A stretch of DNA of 64,000 bases. It comes from Saprospiraceae bacterium (GTDB lineage Bacteria; Bacteroidota; Bacteroidia; Chitinophagales; Saprospiraceae). The translations under genes and the position numbers were made by a program. The notes below the pieces were generated by a model that was given only the letters and a program-made list of their open reading frames with translations, had not been told where the DNA came from and searched no databases. Positions 28,546 through 38,170 of the stretch are shown one piece after another (the stretch's first letter is position 1; each line of letters opens with the position of its first letter). The stretch spans positions 1 to 64,000 of the forward strand of contig JADKGD010000073.1 of the NCBI GenBank assembly GCA_016717145.1, given 5' to 3'.

Positions 28546-29955
28546 ATGAAGACATATATAAGCGTCATCTTAGTACTCTTTTCCTCAGTGACCTGGACAC
28601 AACATAAATCACTTTCAATGGACCAATGTATCGAATTGGCACATAAAAATAATATAAGTTTGCAACAATCATTATTAGCTGTTTCTGTAGGTAAAATAAA
28701 TAACGAACAGGCGATAGCCAATTTACTGCCCAACCTCAATGGTAGTATTGGTTACGGATATAATCAGGGTAGGGCAGTCAACCCCATAACAAATAATTAT
28801 ATTAATACTGAACTGTCTTCTTCCAATATTGGCTTTGGTTCTCAGGTGATTTTGTACAACGGTTTGAAATTACAAAATCTGATTCAGCAGTCAAAACACA
28901 ATTTCAATGCAGCACAAATGGATGCTCAACAACAAAAGGACAATCTGACACTCAATGTGATGTTGGCTTTTATTCAGGTACTAAACGCGGAAGACATATT
29001 AGCCTTGTCAATTGTGCAATCCCAAACAACAAAAAAACGATTGGAAGAAACCGAAATTAGAGTCAGGGAAGCAGCAGTGGGCAATTATATATTGTCCGAA
29101 TTAAAAGGACAGTATGCCATCGAAAAAACAGGCATCCTGGATGGTGAAAATAGAATTAAGCTTGCAAGACTGACCTTATTTCAGCTGATGAATGTGCCTA
29201 ATGATGATGGAATCACATTACAAAGGTCTGCCGATGAGAAAAATTTATCTCCATACCTGATGTTGCCTGATCAGATATATGAAGCTGCGATAAACCGTAT
29301 GGCGGTTATCAAGTCCGGTGAATATAGGATCAAAAGTGCTGAAAAATCCATCGCCATCACAAAGGCGGATGCCTATCCCCAATTGTCGCTCAATACAAGC
29401 ATTGGAAGCAATTATTCTACTTTGGCGCGTAAATTGACACCACTGGATGTGAAGGAACAACAGACAGGAGATTACGTCCTTGTGAATAACATACAGAATC
29501 CCGTGTTGCGACAATCTCAAAACTATAGCGAATCCAATGTATCATATCTCAAACAACTCAATAATAATTTGGGTATTTATGTAGGTCTCAATCTTCAGAT
29601 ACCCATTTTTAATAACCTGCAAGTGGCTAATAAAACGAAGCTGGCTAAAATTGCACTCGATAATACCGTGCTCGCTTATGACAATACCAAACAGATTTTG
29701 CGTCAGAATATCAATGTCGCATGGCTCAATATGAATAACAGTTTCGAAAAACTTGCTTTACTCACAGAACAGGTTGGACATTTTGAAGAGAGTTTTCGGG
29801 CGGCCAACATCCGTCTCAATGAAGGGGTCATTAACCTTTCGGAATATCTCATAAGCAAAAACAATCTTGATAGCGCTAAATTAAATCTATCTCAAACGAC
29901 ATATGATTACATGTTCAGAACCAGGATATTGGATTTTTATGCGGGTGGGATGTAG
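28546..29955 (+). CDS. TolC-family outer membrane efflux protein
   Basis: 469 aa with a short signal peptide (about 1-18) and the start of the mature protein 'LSMDQCIELAHKNNISLQQSLL', the standard OEP opening. Two OEP repeats, each long-helical, are separated near 'SLNTSIGSNYS' and 'LGIYVGLNLQIPIFNN'. Trimers form the outer-membrane and periplasmic tunnel for the adaptor and ABC permeases upstream; last gene of that operon. Its final 50 nt are repeated at 31287-31342, beyond the toxin module. Confidence 0.9.
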   Translation: MKTYISVILVLFSSVTWTQHKSLSMDQCIELAHKNNISLQQSLLAVSVGKINNEQAIANLLPNLNGSIGYGYNQGRAVNPITNNYINTELSSSNIGFGSQVILYNGLKLQNLIQQSKHNFNAAQMDAQQQKDNLTLNVMLAFIQVLNAEDILALSIVQSQTTKKRLEETEIRVREAAVGNYILSELKGQYAIEKTGILDGENRIKLARLTLFQLMNVPNDDGITLQRSADEKNLSPYLMLPDQIYEAAINRMAVIKSGEYRIKSAEKSIAITKADAYPQLSLNTSIGSNYSTLARKLTPLDVKEQQTGDYVLVNNIQNPVLRQSQNYSESNVSYLKQLNNNLGIYVGLNLQIPIFNNLQVANKTKLAKIALDNTVLAYDNTKQILRQNINVAWLNMNNSFEKLALLTEQVGHFEESFRAANIRLNEGVINLSEYLISKNNLDSAKLNLSQTTYDYMFRTRILDFYAGGM

Positions 29956-29961
29956 TGATAA
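29905..29961 (+). repeat. Direct repeat, left copy (3' end of tolC-like gene)
   Basis: About 56 nt running from 'gattacatgttca' through the stop codon of the TolC-like gene to 'gtagtgataaa'. The right copy at 31287-31342 differs by one substitution, one inserted A, and the base after 'gtagtga'. The 1.3 kb between them holds only the toxin module. Confidence 0.85.
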
Positions 29962-30124
29962 AACATCTGACAAATAGTGAGACTGAATATATATTATTAG
30001 GAAGTTTTGCTCGTCCAAAATAAGGAAATTCAATTATCAAAGAGTCAATAATCACACTGATAGTCAAAGGCGCAAAATAAAATCTATTAATTTTCGAATT
30101 AAGAGTTTTAATTGTTACACCTTA

Positions 30125-30155
30125 TTGGTTTTCTTAATAATTTTCGATATCTTTG
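30125..30155 (+). promoter_or_regulatory. Bacteroidota promoter of the toxin module
   Basis: TTG (30125-30127), 20 nt, TATCTTTG (30148-30155): a good match to TTTG/TTG-N19-21-TAnnTTTG. The ATG of the first gene follows 19 nt later. Confidence 0.6.
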
Positions 30156-30174
30156 TATAATATTGTAATAAATT

Positions 30175-30424
30175 ATGAGTGGTAAACAAATATTTAGAGC
30201 AGATTATAGTCAGACCAAATTATTAGTTAAAGCTGGAAGAATTGCTTCTACTAATGCTGTCAGACAATCAAAGGCATTGGACCTAAATGTGACCTTTATT
30301 GATAAAAGGTGTAATTTATGAAGAATTTCCTAATGGGGAAAAGAAAGAAGTTAGTAAACTCGAGAGTACCTTAAAATCCCCTTACACTTTAAATAAAGGT
30401 ATGATATTACATGCCAAAAAATAA
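30175..30424 (+). CDS. Small partner protein (possible antitoxin) of the zeta-like gene, one frameshift
   Basis: As sequenced the frame stops after 48 aa (TGA at 30319). Removing one A from the AAAA at about 30305 continues it as 'GVIYEEFPNGEKKEVSKLES...' to 'MILHAKK' and TAA at 30422-30424, about 82 aa. It overlaps the start of the zeta-like gene by 14 nt, the coupling expected of an antitoxin-toxin pair. It does not look like the epsilon antitoxin. Basic N-terminus 'MSGKQIFRADYSQTKLLVKAGRI'. Antitoxin role is an inference from position. Confidence 0.5.
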
Positions 30425-31162
30425 AAGAGTCAGATTGTTTGCTGGCCCCAATGGTTCGGGGAAGAGTACATTATTCCAAGAATTTTCTAAAGATTATAAT
30501 CTAGAGACCGGCTTTTTTGTAAATGCCGATAGCCTTATAAAGAATTATCTCAAACTGGATTAATTGATTTGAAATCAATTGGTGTTTCAGCAAATCAAGC
30601 AGATTTAGAATATTTTAAGCTTTTACCTGCATCTCAAACACTTTTTGAAAAAGCTGGAAAGGAGAATCATATAGTAAATGTGTATATAAAAGAAGATTGT
30701 TTAGTTAACACAACTAAAAATGCACAAAGTTACGAAGGATCATTTATTGCTTCATTTATTAGATATTTATTAGTTAGACAGCAACGATCATTCAGTTTCG
30801 AGACTGTAATGAGCCACCCTTCAAAAATTAACGAATTAGAAACTATTTTTAATAAAGGATATAGAGTTTATTTGTACTTTGTGTGTATAGATAGTCCGGA
30901 AGTTAATATATCCAGGGTTGAAGATAGAGTAAATAAAGGTGGACATAATGTGGCTGCAGATAAGATAGTTGATCGATATTATAGAACTTTAAATCTTCTG
31001 AATAAAGTATTACCTTTATGTTACAGGGCCTACTTATTTGATAATTCTGGTAAAAATATCCAGATGATTGCAGAGGTATACCAAGGATCCATGAGCTTAC
31101 ATACTGATTGTCCTCCTAAATGGTTTCTAAATTATGTGTTACCACATTATAAAGTTCTATAA
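30411..31162 (+). CDS. Zeta-toxin-like P-loop kinase, one frameshift
   Basis: About 250 aa. The first segment (30411 to about 30550) has 'VRLFAGPNGSGKSTLFQEF', a Walker A in the zeta-toxin context, and 'FFVNADSL', the NAD/aspartate position of the family. A missing base near 30553 shifts the rest to the frame ending at 31162: 'YEGSFIASFIRYLLV', 'SFSFETVMSHPSKI' (the FETV element) and 'VEDRVNKGGHNVAADKIVDRYYRTLN', the Arg-rich lid with the GGHNV(P/A) signature. Zeta relatives phosphorylate UDP-sugars or other small molecules; the actual substrate is unknown. Coupled to the small gene upstream and bracketed by a direct repeat. Confidence 0.75.
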
Positions 31163-31286
31163 TAAGTCAAATAACGACTCAAGATTATAAAGGCCAAATA
31201 CAATGCAAAAATGAATCTTAAGGATACTTCTTCAGTATCCTATTAATCCATCATATATCTTGTAAATGGACCCCCATGTGGGCTTG

Positions 31287-31342
31287 GATTATATGTTCAA
31301 GAACCAGGATATTGGATTTTTATGCGGGTGGGATGTAGTGAC
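31287..31342 (+). repeat. Direct repeat, right copy (of the tolC-like 3' end)
   Basis: Repeats the last codons and stop of the TolC-like gene (see 29905). It has no reading frame upstream of it here, so it is a leftover end, as after insertion or duplication. Confidence 0.85.
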
Positions 31343-31381
31343 AAATATAATGTACTAATGAACGATGGAAGTGACAAGTCA

Positions 31382-31999
31382 TTATAAAATCATTTCATAC
31401 CAATAGCATTCCAAAGTTATGCCATTCAATACAAATGGATATTGATTAATTCGGATGAATCCTGATTTTGTCAAAACATTTTGGGAAGCTATATTTTCAA
31501 TATTCGCTGACGCATATAATGTCTCTAAGTCCAATTGATTTTTTGCATAATCAATCCACACTTTTGTACATTCTGTAGCATAACCATTTCCCCAAAATTC
31601 CGGTAAAATGCGATATCCTACATCATAAAAATTACTAATTCCATTTGTTTTTTCCGGTATAAATTTTATACCTGCCCAACCAATAAATTGATTGGATTTT
31701 TGTTCAATAACGACCCATCTACCTATATCAAAATGCTGATATTGATGTAAAATGTCTGCAAGATATTTTTTGGCTTGTTTAGGATCAATAATTGGATTAT
31801 TCCCCAAATAGCGCATGACCAATGGATTGGAATTTAAACTAAACAGTGATGCAGCATCTTCTGAAATAAAAGGCCTGAGTATTAGCCTTTCTGTAGAAAT
31901 AGGAATGGATTGCATAGATGACGATTTAGCTGCATAAAAATATATTCCTCTTTTGTTGATTTCTTTCAAATTTTCATCCACTTCTAACCATGAAGTCAT
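31382..31999 (-). CDS. GNAT-family N-acetyltransferase (RimJ/RimL-like)
   Basis: 'ISTERLILRPFISEDAASLFSL' at the domain start, 'GWAGIKFIPE', 'VGYRILPEFWGNGYATE' (the acetyl-CoA-binding R/Q-x-x-G-x-G/A loop) and 'ASANIENIASQNVLTKSGF' are all typical. The frame gives 205 aa from 31999, but the domain begins at an internal ATG (31915, 'MQSIPIST'), giving 177 aa, the usual length. Acetylates an unknown amine. Convergent with the toxin module. Confidence 0.88.
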   Translation of the reverse strand: MTSWLEVDENLKEINKRGIYFYAAKSSSMQSIPISTERLILRPFISEDAASLFSLNSNPLVMRYLGNNPIIDPKQAKKYLADILHQYQHFDIGRWVVIEQKSNQFIGWAGIKFIPEKTNGISNFYDVGYRILPEFWGNGYATECTKVWIDYAKNQLDLETLYASANIENIASQNVLTKSGFIRINQYPFVLNGITLECYWYEMIL

Positions 32000-32073
32000 T
32001 TATGGTATTGAGGTGCCCGATAATTACGGAATTAATTTGAAGTATAAAAAATATTGTACATTATAATGTTTCT

Positions 32074-32105
32074 TTTGTAAAGATACATTATTTACCATAC
32101 TTTTG
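32074..32105 (+). promoter_or_regulatory. Bacteroidota promoter for the gene at 32143
   Basis: TTTG (32074-32077), 20 nt, TACTTTTG (32098-32105), followed 38 nt later by the ATG. Strong match to the phylum consensus. Confidence 0.6.
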
Positions 32106-32142
32106 TCTTAACATACAGACTAAATTTTAATAAGATCTACAT

Positions 32143-32757
32143 ATGCGTTCTAACATCTTTGCTATACTACTTATCCTATTTTCCTTTACAGCCTTTAGTC
32201 AAATGAATCCCTTCCCAAATGGGGTTTACCTGAGCCTTGATCAATTAAGAAACCAAAAACCGGCATTTGATGTCGATCTTAAAAAAACAATGCGATCATC
32301 GGGTGACAAGTTTTTAATTGGTGGAAATGATATAAAATTTGAATCAGAGATTGACTCACTGGACGAAAAGTATATCAAAAAGAAAGTCTTTGCTTATGTA
32401 AAAAAGGATACCATTTATATGAATGGCTTACCGCATAAGATGGGTGTTTGGTTTGGGCAGGCCGTTACATCTGGAAATTTTATTGTTTTTAGTGGCAGCG
32501 GTTCCAGTGTACTATTTGGAGCCATTGGTGCGGGCTTGGCAGCGACATCTTCTGATTTTCATGTACTAAGTCTTCGCTCAGGAAATGTGAGAAAATTGAG
32601 CAAAGAGTATGTTAGGGACCGCTTAAAGGACCAGGCAGAGCTTTTAGTAAAATTTAATGAAGAAGAGGACCAAAATTCCGCAGCCACACTATTGTTTTAC
32701 ATCAACGAGTTGAATAAAATTACTTCGCCTCGGCCTACGGACATAAAAAAGAAATAA
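32143..32757 (+). CDS. Exported conserved hypothetical protein
   Basis: 204 aa with a clear signal peptide (residues 1-19, cut after 'FTAFSQ'). The mature part starts 'MNPFPNGVYLSLDQLRNQKP', a pattern I associate with uncharacterised Bacteroidota periplasmic proteins. A hydrophobic Gly-rich patch ('GAIGAGLAATSS') lies near residue 130. No enzyme motif. Stand-alone gene with its own promoter. Confidence 0.6.
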   Translation: MRSNIFAILLILFSFTAFSQMNPFPNGVYLSLDQLRNQKPAFDVDLKKTMRSSGDKFLIGGNDIKFESEIDSLDEKYIKKKVFAYVKKDTIYMNGLPHKMGVWFGQAVTSGNFIVFSGSGSSVLFGAIGAGLAATSSDFHVLSLRSGNVRKLSKEYVRDRLKDQAELLVKFNEEEDQNSAATLLFYINELNKITSPRPTDIKKK

Positions 32758-32824
32758 ACTATTTATTTCAAAACATATATTATTTTAGGGAAAATACCTG
32801 CTGCTTTAATATACCTGTATAAAC

Positions 32825-33368
32825 ACTGTGGTATACTTTACACGATTGTATGTTTAATAAATTGTACAAAGACCTATACATCTCCCTACCTACTACCCTC
32901 GTTCCCTAAATGGACGCCCCAGCTCAATACCTTTAAATGGAGCGATGCCCTCCCCTTTAGGGGTCGGGGGAATGAAGAGCTCAAATTCCACCTACTACCC
33001 TCGTTCCCTAAATGGACGCCCCAACTCAAAACTTTTAATTGAAGCAATACTCTCCCTTTTAAGGGCCGGGGGAATGAAGAGCTCAAATTCCACCCACTAC
33101 CCTCATTCCCTAAAGGGACGCCCCAGCTCAATACCTTTAAATGAAGCAATACTCTCCCTGGGACCGGGGGAATGAAGAGCTCAAATTCCACCTACTACCC
33201 TCATCCCTAAATGGACGCGCCAACTCAAAACTTCTATATGAAGCAATACGCTTCCCTTTAGAGAATGAAAAGCATAAATTGCACCTGATTCATTTCATTA
33301 TAATGGCGTCACATCACATTTTTCTTTTTTTTTTAAAAATGCACTGTGGTATACCTTACACAATTGTT
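32825..33368. repeat. ~105-bp tandem repeat block bounded by a 26-nt direct repeat
   Basis: Four units from about 32886 to 33265 begin 'ctactaccctcgttccctaaatgg' (first 20 shown in variants) and end 'gaagagctcaaattccac'. Flanking the block, CACTGTGGTATAC..TTACAC recurs at 32825-32850 and 33343-33368 with two mismatches. The unit core CCTCATTCCCTAAAGGGACG resembles the 45-bp unit of arrays A and B, so they may share an origin. No gene in it. Confidence 0.8.
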
Positions 33369-33383
33369 AATTTGACGTAAGCT

Positions 33384-35117
33384 TTATAACTTAATAAAAT
33401 TAATACTGCTATTTTGGCTACTATTAACATAATGCAATGAATACAAACCAGGTGAAAGCGATTCCACATGAATCGTAATTTCATCAGCAGGATCAACAAT
33501 TTTTGACAGTAAAGTTTTTCCTTCGACAGATTTTATCTCTATCAATGATTTGATATCCGGATCAAGCCCTGAAATATTTATATAATTTGTTGAAGGGTTT
33601 GGGTAAATGGATACGCCATCTGTTTTTTCAACACAAATATATCTTTGTGCGATTACCTGATAAATTGTCTCTTTTCCATCAAAATCGATTTGGCGCAAAC
33701 GATAAAAATATGTCTTATCATTCTCAAGAAGACCTTTATCTTCAAAAATATAATGTTGGCTTGTGGTCAGATTTTTACATGGCAAAGAGCCAATTGTTTC
33801 AAACGATTTACCATCAATACTTTTTTCTATGACAAATTCCTTACTGTTTTGTTCAGTTTTTGTTTCCCACATTAATTTAATGGGGCCACAAGCATCACTT
33901 TCAGCATAAAACCCTGAAAGGACGACCGGCAATGGAAGCTGCTGGGTGACAATAATATTCCCAAAAGCCATACAAGAACCACATGTGACCAATACCCGAT
34001 ATTCTCCCGCTAATCCGGCAGTATTATATGATGTTTGATTGGTGCCCACATTAACCCATGAAGAGCCAGACCACCTTGACCACTGATAAGATGGCCATGA
34101 TGGACAATTTACTACTGTCGCATTAATGGTAAATCCTGATTGAGCCACTGTGGTACTTACATTGCAACTCGCTTGATATATCCTGCATGGTTCTGTCATA
34201 CAGCCGTTTGCGTCCAATACCTTTACACAATAAATACCACTAGGCCTTCCGGATAAACAATATATAGATGGATAATAATTTTCGGATATATTGACGTTAT
34301 TATATGTCCATTGGTAAGTTGCCGGTGTTGCAAGATTTATGGTTGATGCACCATAACCGGAGTAGTTGCAGGGACTGCCGACATTTAGGGTATTTATAAA
34401 TCCTTCAAGCAAGCAAGGATCAGGTACCTGAGGTATATTAACTGTGGTTTCACAGACCTGTTGTGCGCCGCCTGAGCATGTTACCGTACGTCTGATACTT
34501 ATGTTTTTGTATATTCTACCTTGTTGGATTATTTGAGATGTAATATTATTGCAGTTAAGGCCCTGACCGTTATATGTAAAGCGTATGATGGTAACCACCG
34601 AACCAAATTCTGTATCGGATCTGTAATATGCTGTCATTGATGCGCCATTGAGTAAAAACTGTTGGGGAGTTATGGTAATACAATTAATGTTTTGAGCGCA
34701 TACCGGATAGTCTGCAATATTGCTTGAACCTTGTGGAAAAGTGAAGTCTGTTCTGCTTAAACATCTTCCAGGACATTTATTGAAGTTTTGTCCGCCCAAA
34801 TAAAATTGATTTCCCACGATATTGCATACCGGAGTGACTTCGAGAAATTCAGATACATCACAATTACACAACGTTCCCGAAGCAGGCAATGGTTTGTATC
34901 CATTAAAGCCATCAGTCCATTCCCTTACTGAAGAAATAATGGGTGCGCATGATGCCGGCAAGTTTGACACTTCTATACATTTACTGACAGAATTCCACGT
35001 CGCATCAACACAGGACATCGGCATGTTTTCTGATGAATTATCAAAGGCAATCATGCCCAAAACCAAAAATAATGGTAAAAAAATGCACAATTTTGTTAGC
35101 AGGTAAATATTTCTCAT
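33384..35117 (-). CDS. Secreted T9SS cargo protein with C-terminal sorting domain
   Basis: 577 aa. Signal peptide (about 1-25), a cysteine-rich body with many paired Cys and Ig/SprB-like segments ('YQWTYNNVNI', 'GIYCVKVLDANGC', 'GEYRVLVTCGSCM'), then 'LPVVLSGFYAESDACGPIKLMWETKTEQNSKEFVIEKS' (the fibronectin-like region that often precedes the sorting domain) and the type A sorting domain 'VSIYPNPSTNYINIS...SLSPGLYSLHYV'. Exported through the T9SS and anchored or released at the cell surface. Ligand unknown. Confidence 0.88.
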   Translation of the reverse strand: MRNIYLLTKLCIFLPLFLVLGMIAFDNSSENMPMSCVDATWNSVSKCIEVSNLPASCAPIISSVREWTDGFNGYKPLPASGTLCNCDVSEFLEVTPVCNIVGNQFYLGGQNFNKCPGRCLSRTDFTFPQGSSNIADYPVCAQNINCITITPQQFLLNGASMTAYYRSDTEFGSVVTIIRFTYNGQGLNCNNITSQIIQQGRIYKNISIRRTVTCSGGAQQVCETTVNIPQVPDPCLLEGFINTLNVGSPCNYSGYGASTINLATPATYQWTYNNVNISENYYPSIYCLSGRPSGIYCVKVLDANGCMTEPCRIYQASCNVSTTVAQSGFTINATVVNCPSWPSYQWSRWSGSSWVNVGTNQTSYNTAGLAGEYRVLVTCGSCMAFGNIIVTQQLPLPVVLSGFYAESDACGPIKLMWETKTEQNSKEFVIEKSIDGKSFETIGSLPCKNLTTSQHYIFEDKGLLENDKTYFYRLRQIDFDGKETIYQVIAQRYICVEKTDGVSIYPNPSTNYINISGLDPDIKSLIEIKSVEGKTLLSKIVDPADEITIHVESLSPGLYSLHYVNSSQNSSINFIKL

Positions 35118-35655
35118 GGCAACCGTTTATTTATTTATCAAATGGGCTTTTGTTCTAATCATTAAGTGAGCTATATCTAAAATAAACAGGAATTATAACT
35201 CAGGAATAAAATCATTAATTAAGGTTGACTGTGTCAACTTTATATTAAGAAATATGGTAATTTATACATTTAAAAATTCCAAATTTAGGTTCAAGATAAA
35301 AATTTTAAAATTAGAAAGTGGAAAAAATGAACAACTAATTTTTACATATTTACAATAATAAATTTATAACTAATTGATTATCATATTATATAATAATTAT
35401 AAAAATACCAAATGAAAAATATAAGGGCCATCAATTGCAGCATTATTGACTCTGTTTTTATGGCTTGTCATTCTGTAACCTGACACTTTTTATTAAGCTC
35501 ATTTCATTTATTTTGATTAGCGAGCAATAAAAATTCGAATAAGATAAATCTCAATTGTAGTTTGCTTTAGACTTAATATTAAGCTTGATCTGCGCTTTAA
35601 AAATATATAAGTTTGCGCCTGATTTAATGACTTAGCGATTCATTATGTTCAATAA

Positions 35656-35830
35656 TTATAACTTTAGTTCAATCATAAGATGGTCATGACGCGATGTCTG
35701 CAGCACAATTATTTTACCATATTGAACGACAGCACCTTCAGATATTATGGTAAAATAGTATATACCTGAATGACTCAAACGATAGTCAAAATTCAGCCTG
35801 CCTCTTTGCATCACTTTAGTCGCCACGACG
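35656..35830 (-). pseudogene. Remnant of a secreted-protein C-terminus
   Basis: On the minus strand a short open stretch encodes '...RGRLNFDYRLSHSGIYYFTIISEGAVVQYGKIIVL...' (in two pieces around GIYYFT), reminiscent of the end of a sorting domain, with no start or N-terminal part. The rest of the 830-nt gap 35118-35951 is AT-rich with nothing recognised. Confidence 0.35.
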
Positions 35831-35951
35831 ACTCAATATATTTTTTAATTTTTGTTATGCGCCACATTGTCTCTATAGCGACATCATATAAAAAATGAAG
35901 AGTGCTTATTTGTAGAATTATAATATTTTTTTATCATCAAAATCTTTTATC

Positions 35952-37993
35952 ATGATCACATCAATACAAAATTTAATTATCTTGGTTTCCATGTTTTGGA
36001 TCACCAATGGAAATCTTCCCGGCCAATCCGACACAAACATTTCGGGTAAAGTAACCGATGCCAAGACAGGCGAATCTATTTTGTTTGGCTCAGTTAATCT
36101 TTACCAAAATGGCACATTGATCCAGGGAACAGAAACAGATCTGGATGGAAATTACTTTATATCCAATGTAACACCAGGCAGCTATGATATGGAAGCCAGC
36201 TACGTTGGATACACATCACAAAAACTAACCGGCATCGTCATCGAAGCAGGAAAAACGAATAGGGTTAATTTTTCGCTTTCAGATGATGATTTAATGAATA
36301 TGGAAATTGTTGTCAAGGCGTATAAAATTCCGCTTATTGAGTTTGACAATACAAGCCAGGGATCAACCGTCACAGCAGAAAAGATTCGTTCTTTACCAAC
36401 AAAAAATATTAACAATATAGTTGCAACAGCTGCGGGTATCTCTTCCAGAAATGGCGACGACATTTCAGTAAGGGCAGTAGAGGACAAGAAACAGTTTACT
36501 TTTTAGATGGTGTGCGCGTCTCGGGGAACTTAATTCCACAAAGTGACATCCAGGGTGATGAATCTTATACTAAAATAGTTGAAAATAAATTTGCCAATGT
36601 AGCAGAAGAAGCGCTGTCTACCTTTGCTTTGGATGTCGACAGAGCTGCATACAGCAACGTACGTCGGTTTATCAATGGTGGTCAACTTCCGCCAACCGAT
36701 GCCGTGAGAATAGAAGAAATGGTCAATTATTTTGCTTATGACTATCCGACACCCAAAAATGATGATATATTGGCTGTACAAACCCAACTCACGGATTGCC
36801 CCTGGAATAGTCAGCTGAAACTTTTGCATATTGGCGTGCAGAGTAAAAAAATTGACCTCAAGGATCTGCCGCTTTCAAATTTGGTTTTTCTGATCGATGT
36901 GTCAGGTAGTATGCAAGATCCCAATAAATTGCCATTGGTCATTTCCTCCTTAAAAATATTGCTCAATCAATTGCGCCCCGATGACAAGGTAGCCATCGTC
37001 ACTTACGCCGGTAGAGCAGCAGTGGCACTACCTTCCACCAAGGCATCAGACAAACAAAAGATTCTGGACGCATTGGATGGACTCACAGCAGGTGGCAGCA
37101 CAGCAGGAGCACAAGGTATCATATCCGCTTACAGTATAGCAATAGAAAACTATATTCCTAAAGGCAACAATAGGGTGGTCTTAGCTACAGATGGTGATTT
37201 TAATGTTGGTTTGAGCGATAATGCAGGTTTGGAAAAATTAATCGAAGAAAAAAAGAACACGGGAGTATTTCTTTCAGTGCTTGGGTATGGTATGGGCAAT
37301 TACAAGGATGATAAAATGCAAATTCTGGCAGATAAAGGCAATGGCAATCATGCCTACATAGATGATATGCAGGAAGCGGTCAAAGTGCTGGGAAGCGAGT
37401 TTGGCGGAACAATGTACACCTTGGCAAAAGATGTAAAATTTCAGATAGAATTTAATCCTGACAAAGTTGAATACTACAGGCTTCTTGGATATGAAAACAG
37501 AATGTTGGCTAAAGAGGCATTTAATGATGACACAAAAGATGGTGGTGAGCTAGGTATGGGACATCAAATGACGGCCATTTATGAAATCGTATTATCCGGA
37601 AGTGATAGCGAATTTATGCAAGTTGACCCATTAAAGTATCAAGTTAAAAAGAAAGTCAAAAACAACGTTTACCATGATGAATTGGCAACGATAAAATTTC
37701 GGTACAAAGATCCCGAATCTGCCAAAAGTAAAAAATGGGAGCAAACCATTAGTGATCAATCACAAACACTGGATAAAGCCAATGAAGATGTCAGATTTTC
37801 GATTGCCGTCGCTTATGGAGGTATGCTGTTGCGTGGCATGTCGACATTGGAAACTTCATCTTACGACAAAATGATCGATTTGGCCCAATCCGCCAAAGGA
37901 AAAGATGATGATGGCTATAAAGCAGAATTTGTGCGGATGATGAAAGCGGCATCAGGTCTGCATGTAAGTGAGTTGTCTGCAATAACAGACTAG
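35952..37993 (+). CDS. VWA-domain protein with regulatory-like and plug-like N-terminus (YfbK type), one frameshift
   Basis: N-terminal signal, a carboxypeptidase-regulatory-like domain ('ISGKVTDAKTGESILFGSVNLYQNG'), a TonB-plug-like piece ('SLPTKNINNIVATAAGISS'), then the YfbK-type module 'EEALSTFALDVDRAAYSNVRRF'. The VWA domain has a MIDAS 'FLIDVSGSM' (D-x-S-x-S), and a C-terminal DUF3520-like part follows. The frame breaks at about 36490-36510; one extra G in the GGG at about 36473 restores 'VRGSRGQETVYFLDGVRV'. About 680 aa in total. Probably cell-surface or periplasmic; the family's role is unknown. Confidence 0.87.
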
Positions 37994-38017
37994 TATTAAT
38001 CTTTTTTAAGTTGTGGG

Positions 38018-38047
38018 ACAGACAGCCTGAGATGTCAGGCTGTCTGT
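38018..38047. terminator. Strong hairpin after the VWA gene
   Basis: Perfect 13-bp stem (ACAGACAGCCTGA / TCAGGCTGTCTGT) with a GATG loop, 25 nt after the stop codon. No long T-run, so efficiency is uncertain; it may also stabilise the mRNA end. Confidence 0.65.
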
Positions 38048-38111
38048 TATCATTGTTAGAGGTCGACGTGCTTCGGAATAAAAACTTTCCCGGTTTAATA
38101 TAATGGTTCAA

Positions 38112-38142
38112 TTTGACCTCCTGTTTTTTTTTAATACTTTTG
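38112..38142 (+). promoter_or_regulatory. Bacteroidota promoter of the SNF2 locus
   Basis: TTTG (38112-38115), exactly 19 nt, TACTTTTG (38135-38142). The ATG follows at 38171. One of the best consensus matches in the window. Confidence 0.65.
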
Positions 38143-38170
38143 CGCCCATTTATTATTATTTGTTGCTGGT

